NCBI GenBank assembly: GCA_015064445.1
Contig: SVSE01000007.1
Span: forward strand, 1 to 64,000
DNA: 64,000 nucleotides
Source of the DNA: Oscillospiraceae bacterium
GTDB lineage: Bacteria; Bacillota; Clostridia; Oscillospirales; CAG-272
Direction of reading: 5' to 3'
Below the pieces are notes generated by a model. The model was not told where the DNA came from. It did not search any database and worked only from the letters and a program-made list of their open reading frames with translations. Both the position numbers and the translations under genes were made by a program. Shown piece by piece: positions 1-8,710 of the stretch; within the stretch, counting starts at the first letter, position 1; each line of letters opens with the position of its first letter.

Positions 1-146
1 TAAGCGTGAAACACACCTCAAGATTAGATATCTCCAACATTAAGTTGATAAGGTCACTTGTAGACTACAAGTTTGATAGGTCAGAGGTGTAAGCACAGTA
101 ATGTGTTCAGCTGACTGATACTAATAGACCGAACGCTTGAACTACT
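1..146 (+). rRNA. 23S ribosomal RNA, 3' end (partial)
   Basis: The opening bases match the conserved 3' terminus of bacterial 23S rRNA, including the run CTGACTGATACTAATAGACC and the closing helix strand near CGCTTGAACT. The gene enters from the left edge of the window, so only its last ~145 nt are present; the exact 3' end is estimated. No 5S rRNA or tRNA follows before the terminator at 236-261. Confidence 0.95.
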
Positions 147-235
147 TTGTTCATCAAAGTTGCTTGAGTTCATCGTTTCCTCTTAACTTCTTTATTTGGT
201 TTTTCAATGAGCATTTTCGAATGGACGAAAAAGCA

Positions 236-261
236 CAGCATCGCAAGATGCTGTTTTTTTT
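236..261 (+). terminator. Rho-independent terminator of the rRNA operon
   Basis: A 7-bp stem CAGCATC/GATGCTG closes a GCAA tetraloop and is followed by eight T. It lies about 90 nt after the 23S end and is the first strong terminator there. Confidence 0.85.
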
Positions 262-286
262 ATAACATTTATTAAATTACAAAATA

Positions 287-313
287 AAAAGCCTACGAAT
301 TTCGTAGGCTTTT
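287..313 (-). terminator. Terminator of the aminosugar-kinase-like gene
   Basis: GCCTACGAA and TTCGTAGGC form a 9-bp hairpin flanked by A-rich and T-rich sequence on both sides. It lies just after the stop codon of the minus-strand gene and could act in both directions. Confidence 0.8.
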
Positions 314-317
314 AGCT

Positions 318-1400
318 TTATTTAACAAGAGAATTGATAATTTCCTTTAGCTTATCAAGATTTTTCTCCATTTCATAAACAAGCTTGAACTGTGTTCTAC
401 ATCTATCAAGATTATGTCCCTCGCGATGAATCTTGAAATATGTGTCACCATTCAAATGGTCTGTCAAGAATCTTATACCACATTCGAGCGTGAGCATAAT
501 AGAAGCATAGGGAAGAAGCTCAATCTCAACATCGGTAAGAGAAGCACCACATTGCTCAATATATCCCTTTGCAAACGCTTTGTAAAGGTCGAGGTCGAAA
601 TCAACAATATCAAGGTTTTGCTCATCCTCAGCTGCGTGTGTAGCGCCCGAGCGAATAGCATCTCCAAAGTCATAAAGATACGAGCCTGGCATAACGGTAT
701 CAAGGTCGATTACAGACACAGGGGCTTGTGTTTTGTTGTCAAAAAGCACATTATTGAGCTTTGTATCGTTGTGAGTAACACGAAGTGGCAATGAGCCATC
801 GGCGAGTCTATCAACGAACATAGAAACAAATCCCTTTCTTTGACGAACAAATTCGATTTCAGCTGTAACCTCATCAGCTCTGCCAGAAATGTTGTTTGTA
901 ATAGCTGTTTCAAAATCGTTGTATCTTGACACAGTGTTATGGAAATTTTTAATTGTTTCTGAGAGAACAGAGGCGTCAAAATCGCTCAAAAAGTTTGCGA
1001 ATTCGCCGAATGCAACTCCTGAAAGATAGAAGTGATTTGGATTTTCCATTTTCTCAATTGTGAATACATCATCGATATAATGATACATTCTATAAGCAGA
1101 GCCCTCTATTTCAACATAGGATTTGCCAGTATTAGCTGTCAAAAACTTGAGTGTTGAGCGATAAGGATTTCTGCCAAGCGCAATGCTTTTCTTTCTTATG
1201 TGGTGAGTAACAGCCTCAATATTATTCATAAGACCATCAAGATCCTTGAAAATAGAGGTGTTTATTTTTTGAAGACAGTATGAATTGTTTGATGTCTTAA
1301 CCAAGTAAGTGCAGTTGATGTGTCCGTTTCCAACAGGAACAGGCTCTTGAAAATCGACATCTCCGATAAACGCCTTAACAGCTTTGATAAGATTTTCCAT
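318..1400 (-). CDS. Aminoglycoside-phosphotransferase-fold sugar kinase, NahK-like
   Basis: A 360-residue kinase of the APH/choline-kinase fold. The catalytic loop HNDTKLNN is near residue 210, with Asp212 as the expected base, and the metal-binding segment VIDLDTVMPG follows about 20 residues later. The N-terminal NGHINCTYLV segment and overall length resemble N-acetylhexosamine 1-kinases, which phosphorylate GlcNAc/GalNAc at C1; that substrate is an inference. I chose the ATG at 1400, which follows TTGGAGA at a good distance; a TTG five codons upstream would overlap that ribosome binding site. The gene is monocistronic, between the rRNA terminator and the divergent ymfF promoter. Confidence 0.75.
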   Translation of the reverse strand: MENLIKAVKAFIGDVDFQEPVPVGNGHINCTYLVKTSNNSYCLQKINTSIFKDLDGLMNNIEAVTHHIRKKSIALGRNPYRSTLKFLTANTGKSYVEIEGSAYRMYHYIDDVFTIEKMENPNHFYLSGVAFGEFANFLSDFDASVLSETIKNFHNTVSRYNDFETAITNNISGRADEVTAEIEFVRQRKGFVSMFVDRLADGSLPLRVTHNDTKLNNVLFDNKTQAPVSVIDLDTVMPGSYLYDFGDAIRSGATHAAEDEQNLDIVDFDLDLYKAFAKGYIEQCGASLTDVEIELLPYASIMLTLECGIRFLTDHLNGDTYFKIHREGHNLDRCRTQFKLVYEMEKNLDKLKEIINSLVK

Positions 1401-1431
1401 TGAAACATTCTCCAATCGTATAGTTAATATA

Positions 1432-1460
1432 ATTTTACCATATATTTTTCTTAAAGTAAA
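1432..1460 (-). promoter_or_regulatory. Promoter of the NahK-like kinase
   Basis: Minus-strand -35 TTTACT (1455-1460) and -10 TAAAAT (1432-1437) with a 17-bp spacer, upstream of the kinase start and divergent from the ymfF promoter. Confidence 0.5.
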
Positions 1461-1468
1461 GAATTTTA

Positions 1469-1497
1469 TTGAAAAATAATAAAATATAGTGTAAAAT
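1469..1497 (+). promoter_or_regulatory. Promoter of the ymfF-ymfH-lgt-folD operon
   Basis: -35 TTGAAA (1469-1474) and -10 TAAAAT (1492-1497) with a 17-bp spacer, 50 bp before the ymfF start. Confidence 0.6.
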
Positions 1498-1546
1498 AAT
1501 ATGTAGATGTGCTTTTATTTATACAGACTCAGAAAAGAGGAATAAA

Positions 1547-2812
1547 ATGATAACAAAACAAATACAAATCTCCGATGGAGTGACAATAAATTACATTGAA
1601 ACCGAAAAGTTTAAATCTAATTATATTTCGGTTAACTTTATATCAGAGCTTGACAAGGAAAGCTCGTTTTTGAATTCTATGATTCCAAGAATCCTTTCGC
1701 ACGCATCAGGCTCATATCCATCACAGGCGGATATTGATAAAAGATTGCAATATCTTTATTCAGCATCGCTTACCACCAAAAACACCTCATATGGTCAATA
1801 CCACATTTTTGGATTTTTAAGTGATATGCTAAATGATAAATACGCACTCGGCACTATGGTTGCTGATGAAATGGTGAATTTCTTGTGCGATATTATATTT
1901 AATCCATATCTTGAAGATGGCGTATTCTCAAAGCAATTTACTGAAAATGAAAAGCTTGAAATGATTGACTCAATTGAGGCAGAAATAAATAGTAAAACAA
2001 GCTATTCAATCACTCGTTGCATCGAAAATATGTTCGAGGGAGAAATATTCTCTATAAGAAAGACAGGAACAGTAGAGGATGTTGAAAAAATAACTCCTAA
2101 GATGCTTTATGATGCATATAAAAACGCACTTTCTACTTGTAGAGTTGAAATATATGCTGTAGGAAAACTTGATATTGATAAGGTGGCAAGCACCTTTAAG
2201 GCTCATTTTGATAAAATTGAGCGCTCGGTTACAAAAATAATTGATATAACACCAGCCCTAATCCAAAGAGAAATAAAGCAAATTTGCGAAATTGACGACG
2301 TTTCGCAGGGCAAGCTCTGTATGGGATTCAGACTTGGAAAATCAGATGATGCAGTTCTTGCAAATCTTTTTTCCGAGCTTTATGGTGCATCTCCTACATC
2401 AAAGCTATTTGTAAATGTAAGAGAAAAGAAGAGCCTTTGTTATACATGTAGATCCATTATGTCGCTTAAAACAGGCTCTATGTGCGTTGTAGCAGGCATT
2501 GAAGCCACAAATAAAGAGGTTGCCGAAAAGGCGATTATAGAACAGCTTGAATGCGTAAAGCGCGCCGAAATCACCGACGAGGAGCTCGAAAGCGCGAAAA
2601 AATCGCTTAAAAATGCATACCTAAGCATATATGACCGTCCATCAGCGCTTGCAACATGGTCGCTTAATAGAAAGCTTTCGGGCGTTGATAGCACACCTAT
2701 GCTTGAATATGAAAGACTTGACTTAATTACAAAGGAGCAAATAGCTTCCTTTGCGCAAGAAATAAATCTTGATACCGTGTATTTTATGAGAGGAGAGCTT
2801 GAAAATGACTAA
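1547..2812 (+). CDS. ymfF: M16-family peptidase-like protein YmfF
   Basis: A 421-residue protein with the two-lobed M16 (insulinase-type) fold but no HxxEH zinc motif, as in the B. subtilis YmfF member of the YmfF/YmfH pair. M16 proteins of this kind usually pair an inactive subunit with an active one; the active partner here is the next gene, which overlaps by 8 bp. In B. subtilis the pair is linked to 5-aminopentanol modification of elongation factor P, and efp lies in this same window at 41.3 kb. The ATG at 1547 follows AAGAGG. Confidence 0.85.
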   Translation: MITKQIQISDGVTINYIETEKFKSNYISVNFISELDKESSFLNSMIPRILSHASGSYPSQADIDKRLQYLYSASLTTKNTSYGQYHIFGFLSDMLNDKYALGTMVADEMVNFLCDIIFNPYLEDGVFSKQFTENEKLEMIDSIEAEINSKTSYSITRCIENMFEGEIFSIRKTGTVEDVEKITPKMLYDAYKNALSTCRVEIYAVGKLDIDKVASTFKAHFDKIERSVTKIIDITPALIQREIKQICEIDDVSQGKLCMGFRLGKSDDAVLANLFSELYGASPTSKLFVNVREKKSLCYTCRSIMSLKTGSMCVVAGIEATNKEVAEKAIIEQLECVKRAEITDEELESAKKSLKNAYLSIYDRPSALATWSLNRKLSGVDSTPMLEYERLDLITKEQIASFAQEINLDTVYFMRGELEND

Positions 2813-4109
2813 TATCACAGTTAAAGAAAGCCTTGCTCTTAACGAAAAATACTACACCTTTAAGCATAGCTCTGGATTAACAGTATATGTTTTCCCAAAG
2901 GAAATGTCATCAAGCTACGCACTCTTTGCAACAAGATATGGTGCAATAGATAATAAATTCAAGCTTGAGGGCGATGAAGAATTTACATGCGTTCCTGACG
3001 GAATTGCACACTTCCTTGAGCATAAAATGTTCGAGTGTGAGAACGGCGTTGATGCCTTTGAGCTCTTTTCGAGAACAGGCGCGAGTGCAAATGCTTATAC
3101 CTCGAACACTCGTACAGCATACCTTTTTTCGGCTACCGAAAACTTCTATGAGAGTCTTGAATATTTGCTCGATTTTGTAACTCATCCGTATTTTACAGAG
3201 CAAACCGTACAAAAGGAGCAGGGCATTATCGGTCAAGAGCTTAAAATGTATGATGACCATCCTATGGCAAGGCTTGAAAAGGGGCTCTTGCAGGCTCTTT
3301 ATAAGAAAAACAAAATTCGCATAGATGTCGGTGGCACTATCGAATCTATCGCTCAAATCAATGCAGATTTGCTTTATAAGTGCTATAATACCTTTTATAG
3401 TCTACACAATATGGTTCTTGCTGTTTGTGGAGGCGTTGATGTTGAAAAAATAGAGCAGATTTGCGATAAGCTTTTAAAGGATAGCGAGGAAAAGAAAATT
3501 ATAAGAGATTATGAGTGTGATGATGAGCCATATGAGGCTTATAAGACTCGTAGCGAGTGCTCGCTCTCAGTATCGAAGCCTCTTTTCGCAATAGGCGTTA
3601 AAATAAATGCTATTCCAAGCGAGCCAAACAAAAGATTGAAGCAGTTTTATACTATGTCAATCCTTAACGAAATGCTTTATTCTCGTTCAAGCGAGATGTT
3701 TAACGAGCTATACGATAAAAACCTCATAACTCATAGCATTTCTGCATCAGTTGAGCAGTATAATAGCTATTTCTTTAATGAAATTTACTCTGAATCAAGC
3801 GATCCTGAGGCGGTATATGACTATTTTGTATCGCATATCAACGACAAAAAGAAAAATGGCTTGAGTCTCGAGGCGTTTGAGCTTGCAAAGAGAACTCTTT
3901 ATGCCGACAACATAATGATGTACGACTCTGTTGATGATATTGCCGATGCGCTTGTAACAAATTACCTTGAGGGAACTGAGCTTTTTGAAAATAGCAACAT
4001 AATCGCATCTATCACCTTTGAGGATGTTGAAGAAATGCTTCATAGCGCATACGATGAAAGATGCTATGCTATGTCTGTTGTAAATCCGATTGAAAAGGAG
4101 GAAAAATAA
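2805..4109 (+). CDS. ymfH: M16-family zinc peptidase YmfH
   Basis: A 434-residue M16 peptidase with an intact inverted zinc motif HFLEH at residues 69-73 and a downstream GQEL segment that can supply the third, glutamate ligand. It is the likely catalytic partner of YmfF. A TTG two codons earlier is possible, but the ATG at 2805 sits at better spacing after GAGGAGAG. Its stop overlaps the lgt start by one base, so ymfF, ymfH, lgt and folD form one tightly packed operon. Confidence 0.88.
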   Translation: MTNITVKESLALNEKYYTFKHSSGLTVYVFPKEMSSSYALFATRYGAIDNKFKLEGDEEFTCVPDGIAHFLEHKMFECENGVDAFELFSRTGASANAYTSNTRTAYLFSATENFYESLEYLLDFVTHPYFTEQTVQKEQGIIGQELKMYDDHPMARLEKGLLQALYKKNKIRIDVGGTIESIAQINADLLYKCYNTFYSLHNMVLAVCGGVDVEKIEQICDKLLKDSEEKKIIRDYECDDEPYEAYKTRSECSLSVSKPLFAIGVKINAIPSEPNKRLKQFYTMSILNEMLYSRSSEMFNELYDKNLITHSISASVEQYNSYFFNEIYSESSDPEAVYDYFVSHINDKKKNGLSLEAFELAKRTLYADNIMMYDSVDDIADALVTNYLEGTELFENSNIIASITFEDVEEMLHSAYDERCYAMSVVNPIEKEEK

Positions 4110-5038
4110 TGCCATTAAGAATACATTATATATCCTTTCCGGGTCTTGGAATCGGAGAGATGAAAATCAACACAAATGCCATCGAAATCGGCAATTTCAA
4201 AATTGCTTGGTATGGTCTTATCATAATGGTAGGAATGCTTTTGGCAATCCTCTATGTATGGCTTCGCTTTAAGGAGCACCATATGAAAACCGATGACCTT
4301 ATTGATTTGGCATTTTTTGTAATCATAAGTGGAGTTTTGGGCGCGAGAATTTATTATATTCTTTTCAGTCTTGACCACTATATAATGGACACATTTTGGG
4401 ACACGCTAGTTGCCATGGTGTCCGTTTGGAATGGTGGACTTGCAATTTATGGTGGAATTATCGCAGGTGGAATTGCAGGCGTGCTTGTCGCAAGAAAAAA
4501 GAAGATAAATATTCTTCAAATTCTTGATTTTCTTGCTCCTGCGGTTATGCTTGCTCAGGCAATCGGAAGATGGGGCAACTTCTGCAACGCAGAGGCGCAC
4601 GGTGGCAAAACTGATATCTTTTTGAGAATGGGAATAAGAAGCGAGGGAAGTGTAATTACAAATTATTACCACCCAACCTTCCTTTACGAGTCACTTTGGA
4701 ATCTTATAGGCTTCCTTGCGATATGGCTCATATTTGTAAAGCTTACAAAAACAAAGCATCTTCACAAGTTTAACGGTCAAATCTTCTATTCGTATATAAT
4801 TTGGTATGGAATAGGAAGATTTTGGATAGAGGGAATGAGAACTGATAGCTTGTATCTTATCCCTGATGTAATAAGAGTATCACAGCTCGTGGCACTTTTG
4901 TCCTTTATAGTGGGTACAACGCTTATGATTTATAGCTTTGTTATGCTTAAAAAGGGCAAGGAGAACGCTCTTGTTACAAGAGTTAAGCCTATACCAGTAG
5001 AAGAAATAGGAGAAGAAAGCAATGGCACAAATAATTAG
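4109..5038 (+). CDS. lgt: Prolipoprotein diacylglyceryl transferase
   Basis: Lgt transfers diacylglyceryl from phosphatidylglycerol to the lipobox cysteine of prolipoproteins at the membrane, the first step of lipoprotein maturation. The 309-residue protein has about seven hydrophobic segments and the family signature GRWGNFCNAEAHG. Further family elements include NGGLAIYGG and TFLYESLWN. The window encodes several lipoproteins that would be its substrates. It starts at an ATG after GGAGGAAAAATA and overlaps folD by 17 bp. Confidence 0.95.
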   Translation: MPLRIHYISFPGLGIGEMKINTNAIEIGNFKIAWYGLIIMVGMLLAILYVWLRFKEHHMKTDDLIDLAFFVIISGVLGARIYYILFSLDHYIMDTFWDTLVAMVSVWNGGLAIYGGIIAGGIAGVLVARKKKINILQILDFLAPAVMLAQAIGRWGNFCNAEAHGGKTDIFLRMGIRSEGSVITNYYHPTFLYESLWNLIGFLAIWLIFVKLTKTKHLHKFNGQIFYSYIIWYGIGRFWIEGMRTDSLYLIPDVIRVSQLVALLSFIVGTTLMIYSFVMLKKGKENALVTRVKPIPVEEIGEESNGTNN

Positions 5039-5894
5039 TGGAAAGGTCGTTTCCACACAGGTAAGAGAGGAGCTTAAGGCTCAAACGCAGGAAATGATTG
5101 AAAAGCACGGAATTCGTCCAGGACTTGCAGTTATTATTGTTGGCGACGATCCTGCATCAAAGGTTTATGTAAATAATAAGGAAAAGGGCTGTGCTGAGGT
5201 AGGCTATTATTCTGAGGTTTATAGACTTCCTGCCGAAACTACACAGGACGAGCTTTTGGCGCTTGTTAAGAAGCTTAATTGTGATGATAAAATTCACGGG
5301 ATTCTTTGCCAGCTTCCATTGCCAAAGCACCTTGACGAAAACGAAGTAATCCTTGCAATAGATCCCGAAAAGGATGTTGATGCGTTCCATCCGGTCAATG
5401 TTGGTAGAATTATGATAGGTGATTATAGCTTTTTGCCATGCACACCAGCTGGCGTTATGAGGCTTATTGAAAGCACGGGCGTTGATATTACAGGCAAGGA
5501 GTGCGTTGTTATCGGCAGAAGTAATATCGTTGGTAAGCCACAGGCTATGCTTCTTCTTCATAAGAACGCAACAGTTACAATTTGCCATTCAAGAACAAAG
5601 GATTTGGCATCTGTTACAAGAAGAGCAGACATTCTCGTTGTAGCAATCGGCAAGGCTGATTTTGTTACAGGCGATATGGTTAAGGACGGTGCAATTGTAA
5701 TAGATGTTGGAATGAATAGAAGGGCAGACGGAAAGCTTACAGGCGATGTCGATTTTGCAAGCGTTGAGCCAAAGGCATCATACATAACACCTGTTCCAGG
5801 TGGAGTTGGTCCTATGACTATCTCAATGCTTCTTACAAACACAATGACCGCTGCTAAAAATTCACTTAAAAAACAACAAAAATCGCACCGTTAG
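5022..5894 (+). CDS. folD: Bifunctional methylenetetrahydrofolate dehydrogenase/cyclohydrolase
   Basis: FolD interconverts 5,10-methylene-, 5,10-methenyl- and 10-formyl-THF. The 290-residue protein has the normal length, the substrate segment around [11 protein letters not shown] with the catalytic lysine, a Rossmann segment [13 protein letters not shown], and the C-terminal signature [11 protein letters not shown]. The last seven residues, QQKSHR preceded by KK, are abnormal: an original TAA has become CAA and a new TAG is supplied by sequence beyond the original 3' end. The final 155 bp recur at 6608-6762 with the expected stop and terminator, so the 3' end here is a duplicated copy displaced by an insertion. 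It works with fhs at 20 kb. Confidence 0.95.
   Translation: MAQIISGKVVSTQVREELKAQTQEMIEKHGIRPGLAVIIVGDDPASKVYVNNKEKGCAEVGYYSEVYRLPAETTQDELLALVKKLNCDDKIHGILCQLPLPKHLDENEVILAIDPEKDVDAFHPVNVGRIMIGDYSFLPCTPAGVMRLIESTGVDITGKECVVIGRSNIVGKPQAMLLLHKNATVTICHSRTKDLASVTRRADILVVAIGKADFVTGDMVKDGAIVIDVGMNRRADGKLTGDVDFASVEPKASYITPVPGGVGPMTISMLLTNTMTAAKNSLKKQQKSHR
5739..5893 (+). repeat. folD 3'-end duplication, copy 1
   Basis: 155 bp spanning the folD 3' coding end, its mutated stop and the left arm of the terminator hairpin. It matches 6608-6762 at 149 of 155 positions by eye: three substitutions near the start, one in the middle and two at the original stop region. Confidence 0.95.
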
Positions 5895-5905
5895 TAGGTT
5901 ATATT

Positions 5906-6745
5906 ATGAAAAAAGCATATATTGTGGTAATGCTGGCGTTGAGTATATTAATTATATTTTCAAGCTGTGATTTTGACGGAAACAATTACGAAGAATACAT
6001 AAAAGTGGCGTTTGGAAACCAAGTTCCGTTTTATGATTACGAAAAAAATTGTACGGAATATAAAATTATGGCAAAGGATGCATATGGTAGGGAATTGATT
6101 TGTTCTATGGGAACGACTTCTCGTAGGTGGAATACTGAAAAGCAAGATTACGATTATCTGTATGTATATTTAATTTGTAAACCTAGCAATACCAAAGAAG
6201 AAGTGTTTTTATATGATATAGATAGTTATACATATTCATATGAATTGCTCGAAGAATCTAATTCGGTAATTGAAACATTAAAAATTAGAAACGATTGGGA
6301 TAAAAAAATAGATTATGAAAAGTTAATTTCGTATCAAGTGGAGCGAATCAATCAAGAATATGAAGATTCTTTAATTGAAAAAGTAGAGGAAAAATTCGAA
6401 ATTGAAGAAAACGAGTTTTATAAAATAGACAAAATTTTAATAAATGGAGACCCTCTATTTTTCGTTCAAAAATTCATTTCATATCCAGAGAAACATATTG
6501 AGCTCGAAAAATCTTATATGTTCTGCCTCGACGGAAATGAAGAAATAATAAATGTAAAAGAAATCCCACAAGACGAAACGAAATGGCAAGAACTAATCAA
6601 AGCGGAGACAGGCGACGCTGATTTTGCAAGCGTTGAGCCAAAGGCATCATACATAACACCTGTTCCAGGTGGAGTTGGTCCTATGACCATCTCAATGCTT
6701 CTTACAAACACAATGACCGCTGCTAAAAATTCACTTAAAAAATAA
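5906..6745 (+). CDS. Putative lipoprotein fused in frame to a FolD C-terminal tail
   Basis: A 279-residue protein with an N-terminal signal and a lipobox-like IIFSSC ending at Cys21, followed by about 210 acidic, tyrosine-rich residues that I do not recognise. The last ~44 residues, from [14 protein letters not shown] onward, are the FolD C-terminus read in the same frame, so the gene has no stop of its own and ends at the original folD stop. The unique part is more AT-rich than its neighbours and uses codons such as AAA, GAA and ATA heavily, suggesting foreign origin. The ribosome binding site is weak (TAGGT). It may be a chimera formed by the insertion rather than a working gene. Confidence 0.6.
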   Translation: MKKAYIVVMLALSILIIFSSCDFDGNNYEEYIKVAFGNQVPFYDYEKNCTEYKIMAKDAYGRELICSMGTTSRRWNTEKQDYDYLYVYLICKPSNTKEEVFLYDIDSYTYSYELLEESNSVIETLKIRNDWDKKIDYEKLISYQVERINQEYEDSLIEKVEEKFEIEENEFYKIDKILINGDPLFFVQKFISYPEKHIELEKSYMFCLDGNEEIINVKEIPQDETKWQELIKAETGDADFASVEPKASYITPVPGGVGPMTISMLLTNTMTAAKNSLKK

Positions 6746-6762
6746 TAAAAATCGCACCGTTA
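6608..6762 (+). repeat. folD 3'-end duplication, copy 2 (probable original)
   Basis: The second 155-bp copy of the folD 3' end. It keeps the TAA stop expected for FolD and runs into the complete terminator hairpin, whereas copy 1 has only its left arm. This marks it as the ancestral 3' end, separated from the rest of folD by 714 bp. Confidence 0.92.
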
Positions 6763-6775
6763 TCGGTGCGATTTT
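6747..6775 (+). terminator. Original folD terminator
   Basis: AAAATCGCACCG and CGGTGCGATTTT form a 12-bp hairpin. The ribosome binding site of the next gene (AAGAGG) follows directly, so that gene is expressed either by read-through or from an unseen promoter. Confidence 0.75.
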
Positions 6776-6787
6776 AAGAGGTGCGAT

Positions 6788-7801
6788 ATGCTTAAGAGCG
6801 AGCTTGAAATGCTTAATAAACTCGATAAAATACAGGCCAAAAACGACCTGTTTTTGCGCATATGCTCGGCTTATTTAAACGAGTGTGAGGGGCTTGTCAC
6901 AAGCGAAATAATGGATGAAATAACCTCTGGCGATAAGCGCCTTGACGAGGGCGCATTTGCCACATTTTTAAGCAGTGCATTTATTGAGGATGATGAGCTT
7001 GAGAGGCTAATGCATAAAGAATATTTTGTCCCCTCAATCAAGAAAATAAATCCCGAAAATTACACCTCTAATCCATACCTTAAAAGCATACCTATTCCTA
7101 ACAAAAAAGAGGGCGCTTGGACGCTTTCCTATCAAAAATATGCACCATATGAGGGATTTGTGCGCGATGATTTTATCATAACCGATGATATGCGTGAAAT
7201 ATGCGCAATAGGCTTTTTTGATAGCGAGTTTTCATATCCAACCGTGTTTGAAAACGGAGTGGAGTGGATGGCAATAAAGCCAAACGAGATAGAAACTATG
7301 CGTGAGCCTATTGAGAGGGCACACGGAAAGGTTGTAACCTTTGGACTTGGGCTTGGATATTTTACATATATGGCGAGCCTTAAGGGCGAGGTTGAATCGG
7401 TTACTGTAATTGAAAGAAGTAAGGATGTAATTTCCCTGTTTAAAACACACATTCTCCCACATTTTTCAAATCCAGAGAAGATAAAAATAGTAGAGGCAGA
7501 TGCCTTTGAGTATGCAAGAGAGCAGATGCCAAGGAAAAAATTCGACTACGCCTTTGTTGACCTTTGGAGAGATACCTCTGACGGTGTAGATATGTATATC
7601 AAAATGAAAAAGCTTGAGGCACTTTCGCCAAAAACGCATTTTGAATACTGGATTGAAAAATCGATTCTTGTAATGATAAGAAAGCGTATTTTCGCCTCAA
7701 TTATGCAGAGCATCGAAAGTGGAAAAAGCACTCTTACATATGATGAAATTATAAGAAATTTAACCTTTGATTACTTGAAGGAATTTGTAAAATTCATTTA
7801 A
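6788..7801 (+). CDS. Class I methyltransferase-fold protein, function unknown
   Basis: A 337-residue protein. Residues ~180-250 form a Rossmann/SAM-binding core: VVTFGLGLGYFTYMASL as motif I, VTVIERS with an acidic residue ending strand 2, IVEADAFEYAR as motif III and FDYAFVDLWRD as motif IV. The arrangement resembles spermidine-synthase-like methyltransferases, but the ~170-residue N-terminal half is not one I recognise. It follows the folD terminator by 12 bp and ends before a terminator shared with the convergent AraC gene. Substrate unknown. Confidence 0.6.
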   Translation: MLKSELEMLNKLDKIQAKNDLFLRICSAYLNECEGLVTSEIMDEITSGDKRLDEGAFATFLSSAFIEDDELERLMHKEYFVPSIKKINPENYTSNPYLKSIPIPNKKEGAWTLSYQKYAPYEGFVRDDFIITDDMREICAIGFFDSEFSYPTVFENGVEWMAIKPNEIETMREPIERAHGKVVTFGLGLGYFTYMASLKGEVESVTVIERSKDVISLFKTHILPHFSNPEKIKIVEADAFEYAREQMPRKKFDYAFVDLWRDTSDGVDMYIKMKKLEALSPKTHFEYWIEKSILVMIRKRIFASIMQSIESGKSTLTYDEIIRNLTFDYLKEFVKFI

Positions 7802-7829
7802 AAAAGCGCTACCTGTGTAGCGCTTTTTA
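7802..7829. terminator. Bidirectional terminator between convergent genes
   Basis: AAAAGCGCTA and TAGCGCTTTT form a 10-bp hairpin with T-rich sequence on both strands. It lies directly after the methyltransferase-fold gene and overlaps the stop of the AraC gene. Confidence 0.8.
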
Positions 7830-8639
7830 TTTTTCTGAGCGTGTAGGGGAAACTCCCATTCTTTTTTTATATAGTCTGTAAAATGACGAGTAATCACGAA
7901 AGCCACATTCGCTACTTGCCTCAAGCGCGCTTTTGCCAAGCGCACGCTTTTCTTGGAAGAGAATAAGCCTTTTCGAGAGTATATAATCATATACCGAGGT
8001 ACCTGCAATCTCCTTGAAAATTCGGTTTGTTTGAGATGGACTCAAATGAGCCACGCTTGAGATTTTATCAAGCGAAAGCTCCTCGCTTAAATGCTCATTT
8101 ATATATGAAATAATTTCCTCTGGAACACTCTTGCTTTTTGCGTTTATGTTACTTGATGTGTCTGAAAAAGCCTTCAAAATAGAGCTAAAAAGAGAAGAAA
8201 TGTTTGCCAAAACGACATCTCGTGGCGAAATCACATCAAGCTCGCTAAAAATCTTTTCGAAAACTGAAATCGCCGACACTCCAAGCTCTGATGGCAGGTA
8301 CATATTCCTCTCACCAAGACCTCTTTCGGTAAATGGATTTAGAAGTGTCCTTGAAAATGGCGCAAAAAGCTCTGGTCGAAAGTTGAGAACATATCTTTCG
8401 TACTCGTCACTTTCGTTTACAATAAGCTTGTGTGATTCGGAGGAGCGCATAAGCAAAATTGCCCCAGGACGAAGCTTGTAAATGTGTCCCTCAACGACAT
8501 ATCCAACCTTACCCTTTACAAGACAAAAAAGCTCATAGCCGTCGTGAATATGATACCTAAACCATTCGTCGACAGGATTTGTGTCAAGTGAATGTGAAAG
8601 TGAAAAAAGCTCACTATCACACCGTTCAATAGTAGCCAT
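7827..8639 (-). CDS. AraC-family transcriptional regulator with cupin sensor
   Basis: About 270 residues. The N-terminal half is a cupin-like sugar-sensing domain (YHIHDGYELFCLVKG, then RPGAILLMRSSESHKL), and the C-terminal ~100 residues carry two helix-turn-helix motifs (SLDKISSVAHLSPSQTNRIF and SECGFRDYSSFYRLYKKRMG). It is divergent from the uronate operon at 8782 and probably controls it in response to a sugar acid or oligosaccharide. The start is uncertain: the ATG at 8639 is used here; a TTG at 8648 lies only three bases after the AGGGGG and is less likely. Confidence 0.85.
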   Translation of the reverse strand: MATIERCDSELFSLSHSLDTNPVDEWFRYHIHDGYELFCLVKGKVGYVVEGHIYKLRPGAILLMRSSESHKLIVNESDEYERYVLNFRPELFAPFSRTLLNPFTERGLGERNMYLPSELGVSAISVFEKIFSELDVISPRDVVLANISSLFSSILKAFSDTSSNINAKSKSVPEEIISYINEHLSEELSLDKISSVAHLSPSQTNRIFKEIAGTSVYDYILSKRLILFQEKRALGKSALEASSECGFRDYSSFYRLYKKRMGVSPTRSEK

Positions 8640-8667
8640 ATAACCCAATTACCCCCTGTTTTTTATT

Positions 8668-8696
8668 ATTTTAGCATAATATGCGCAGAAATACAA
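8668..8696 (-). promoter_or_regulatory. Promoter of the AraC-family regulator
   Basis: Minus-strand -35 TTGTAT (8691-8696) and -10 TAAAAT (8668-8673), 17-bp spacer, with a TGC extended -10 element. Confidence 0.6.
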
Positions 8697-8710
8697 TACA
8701 AAAGCATAAA

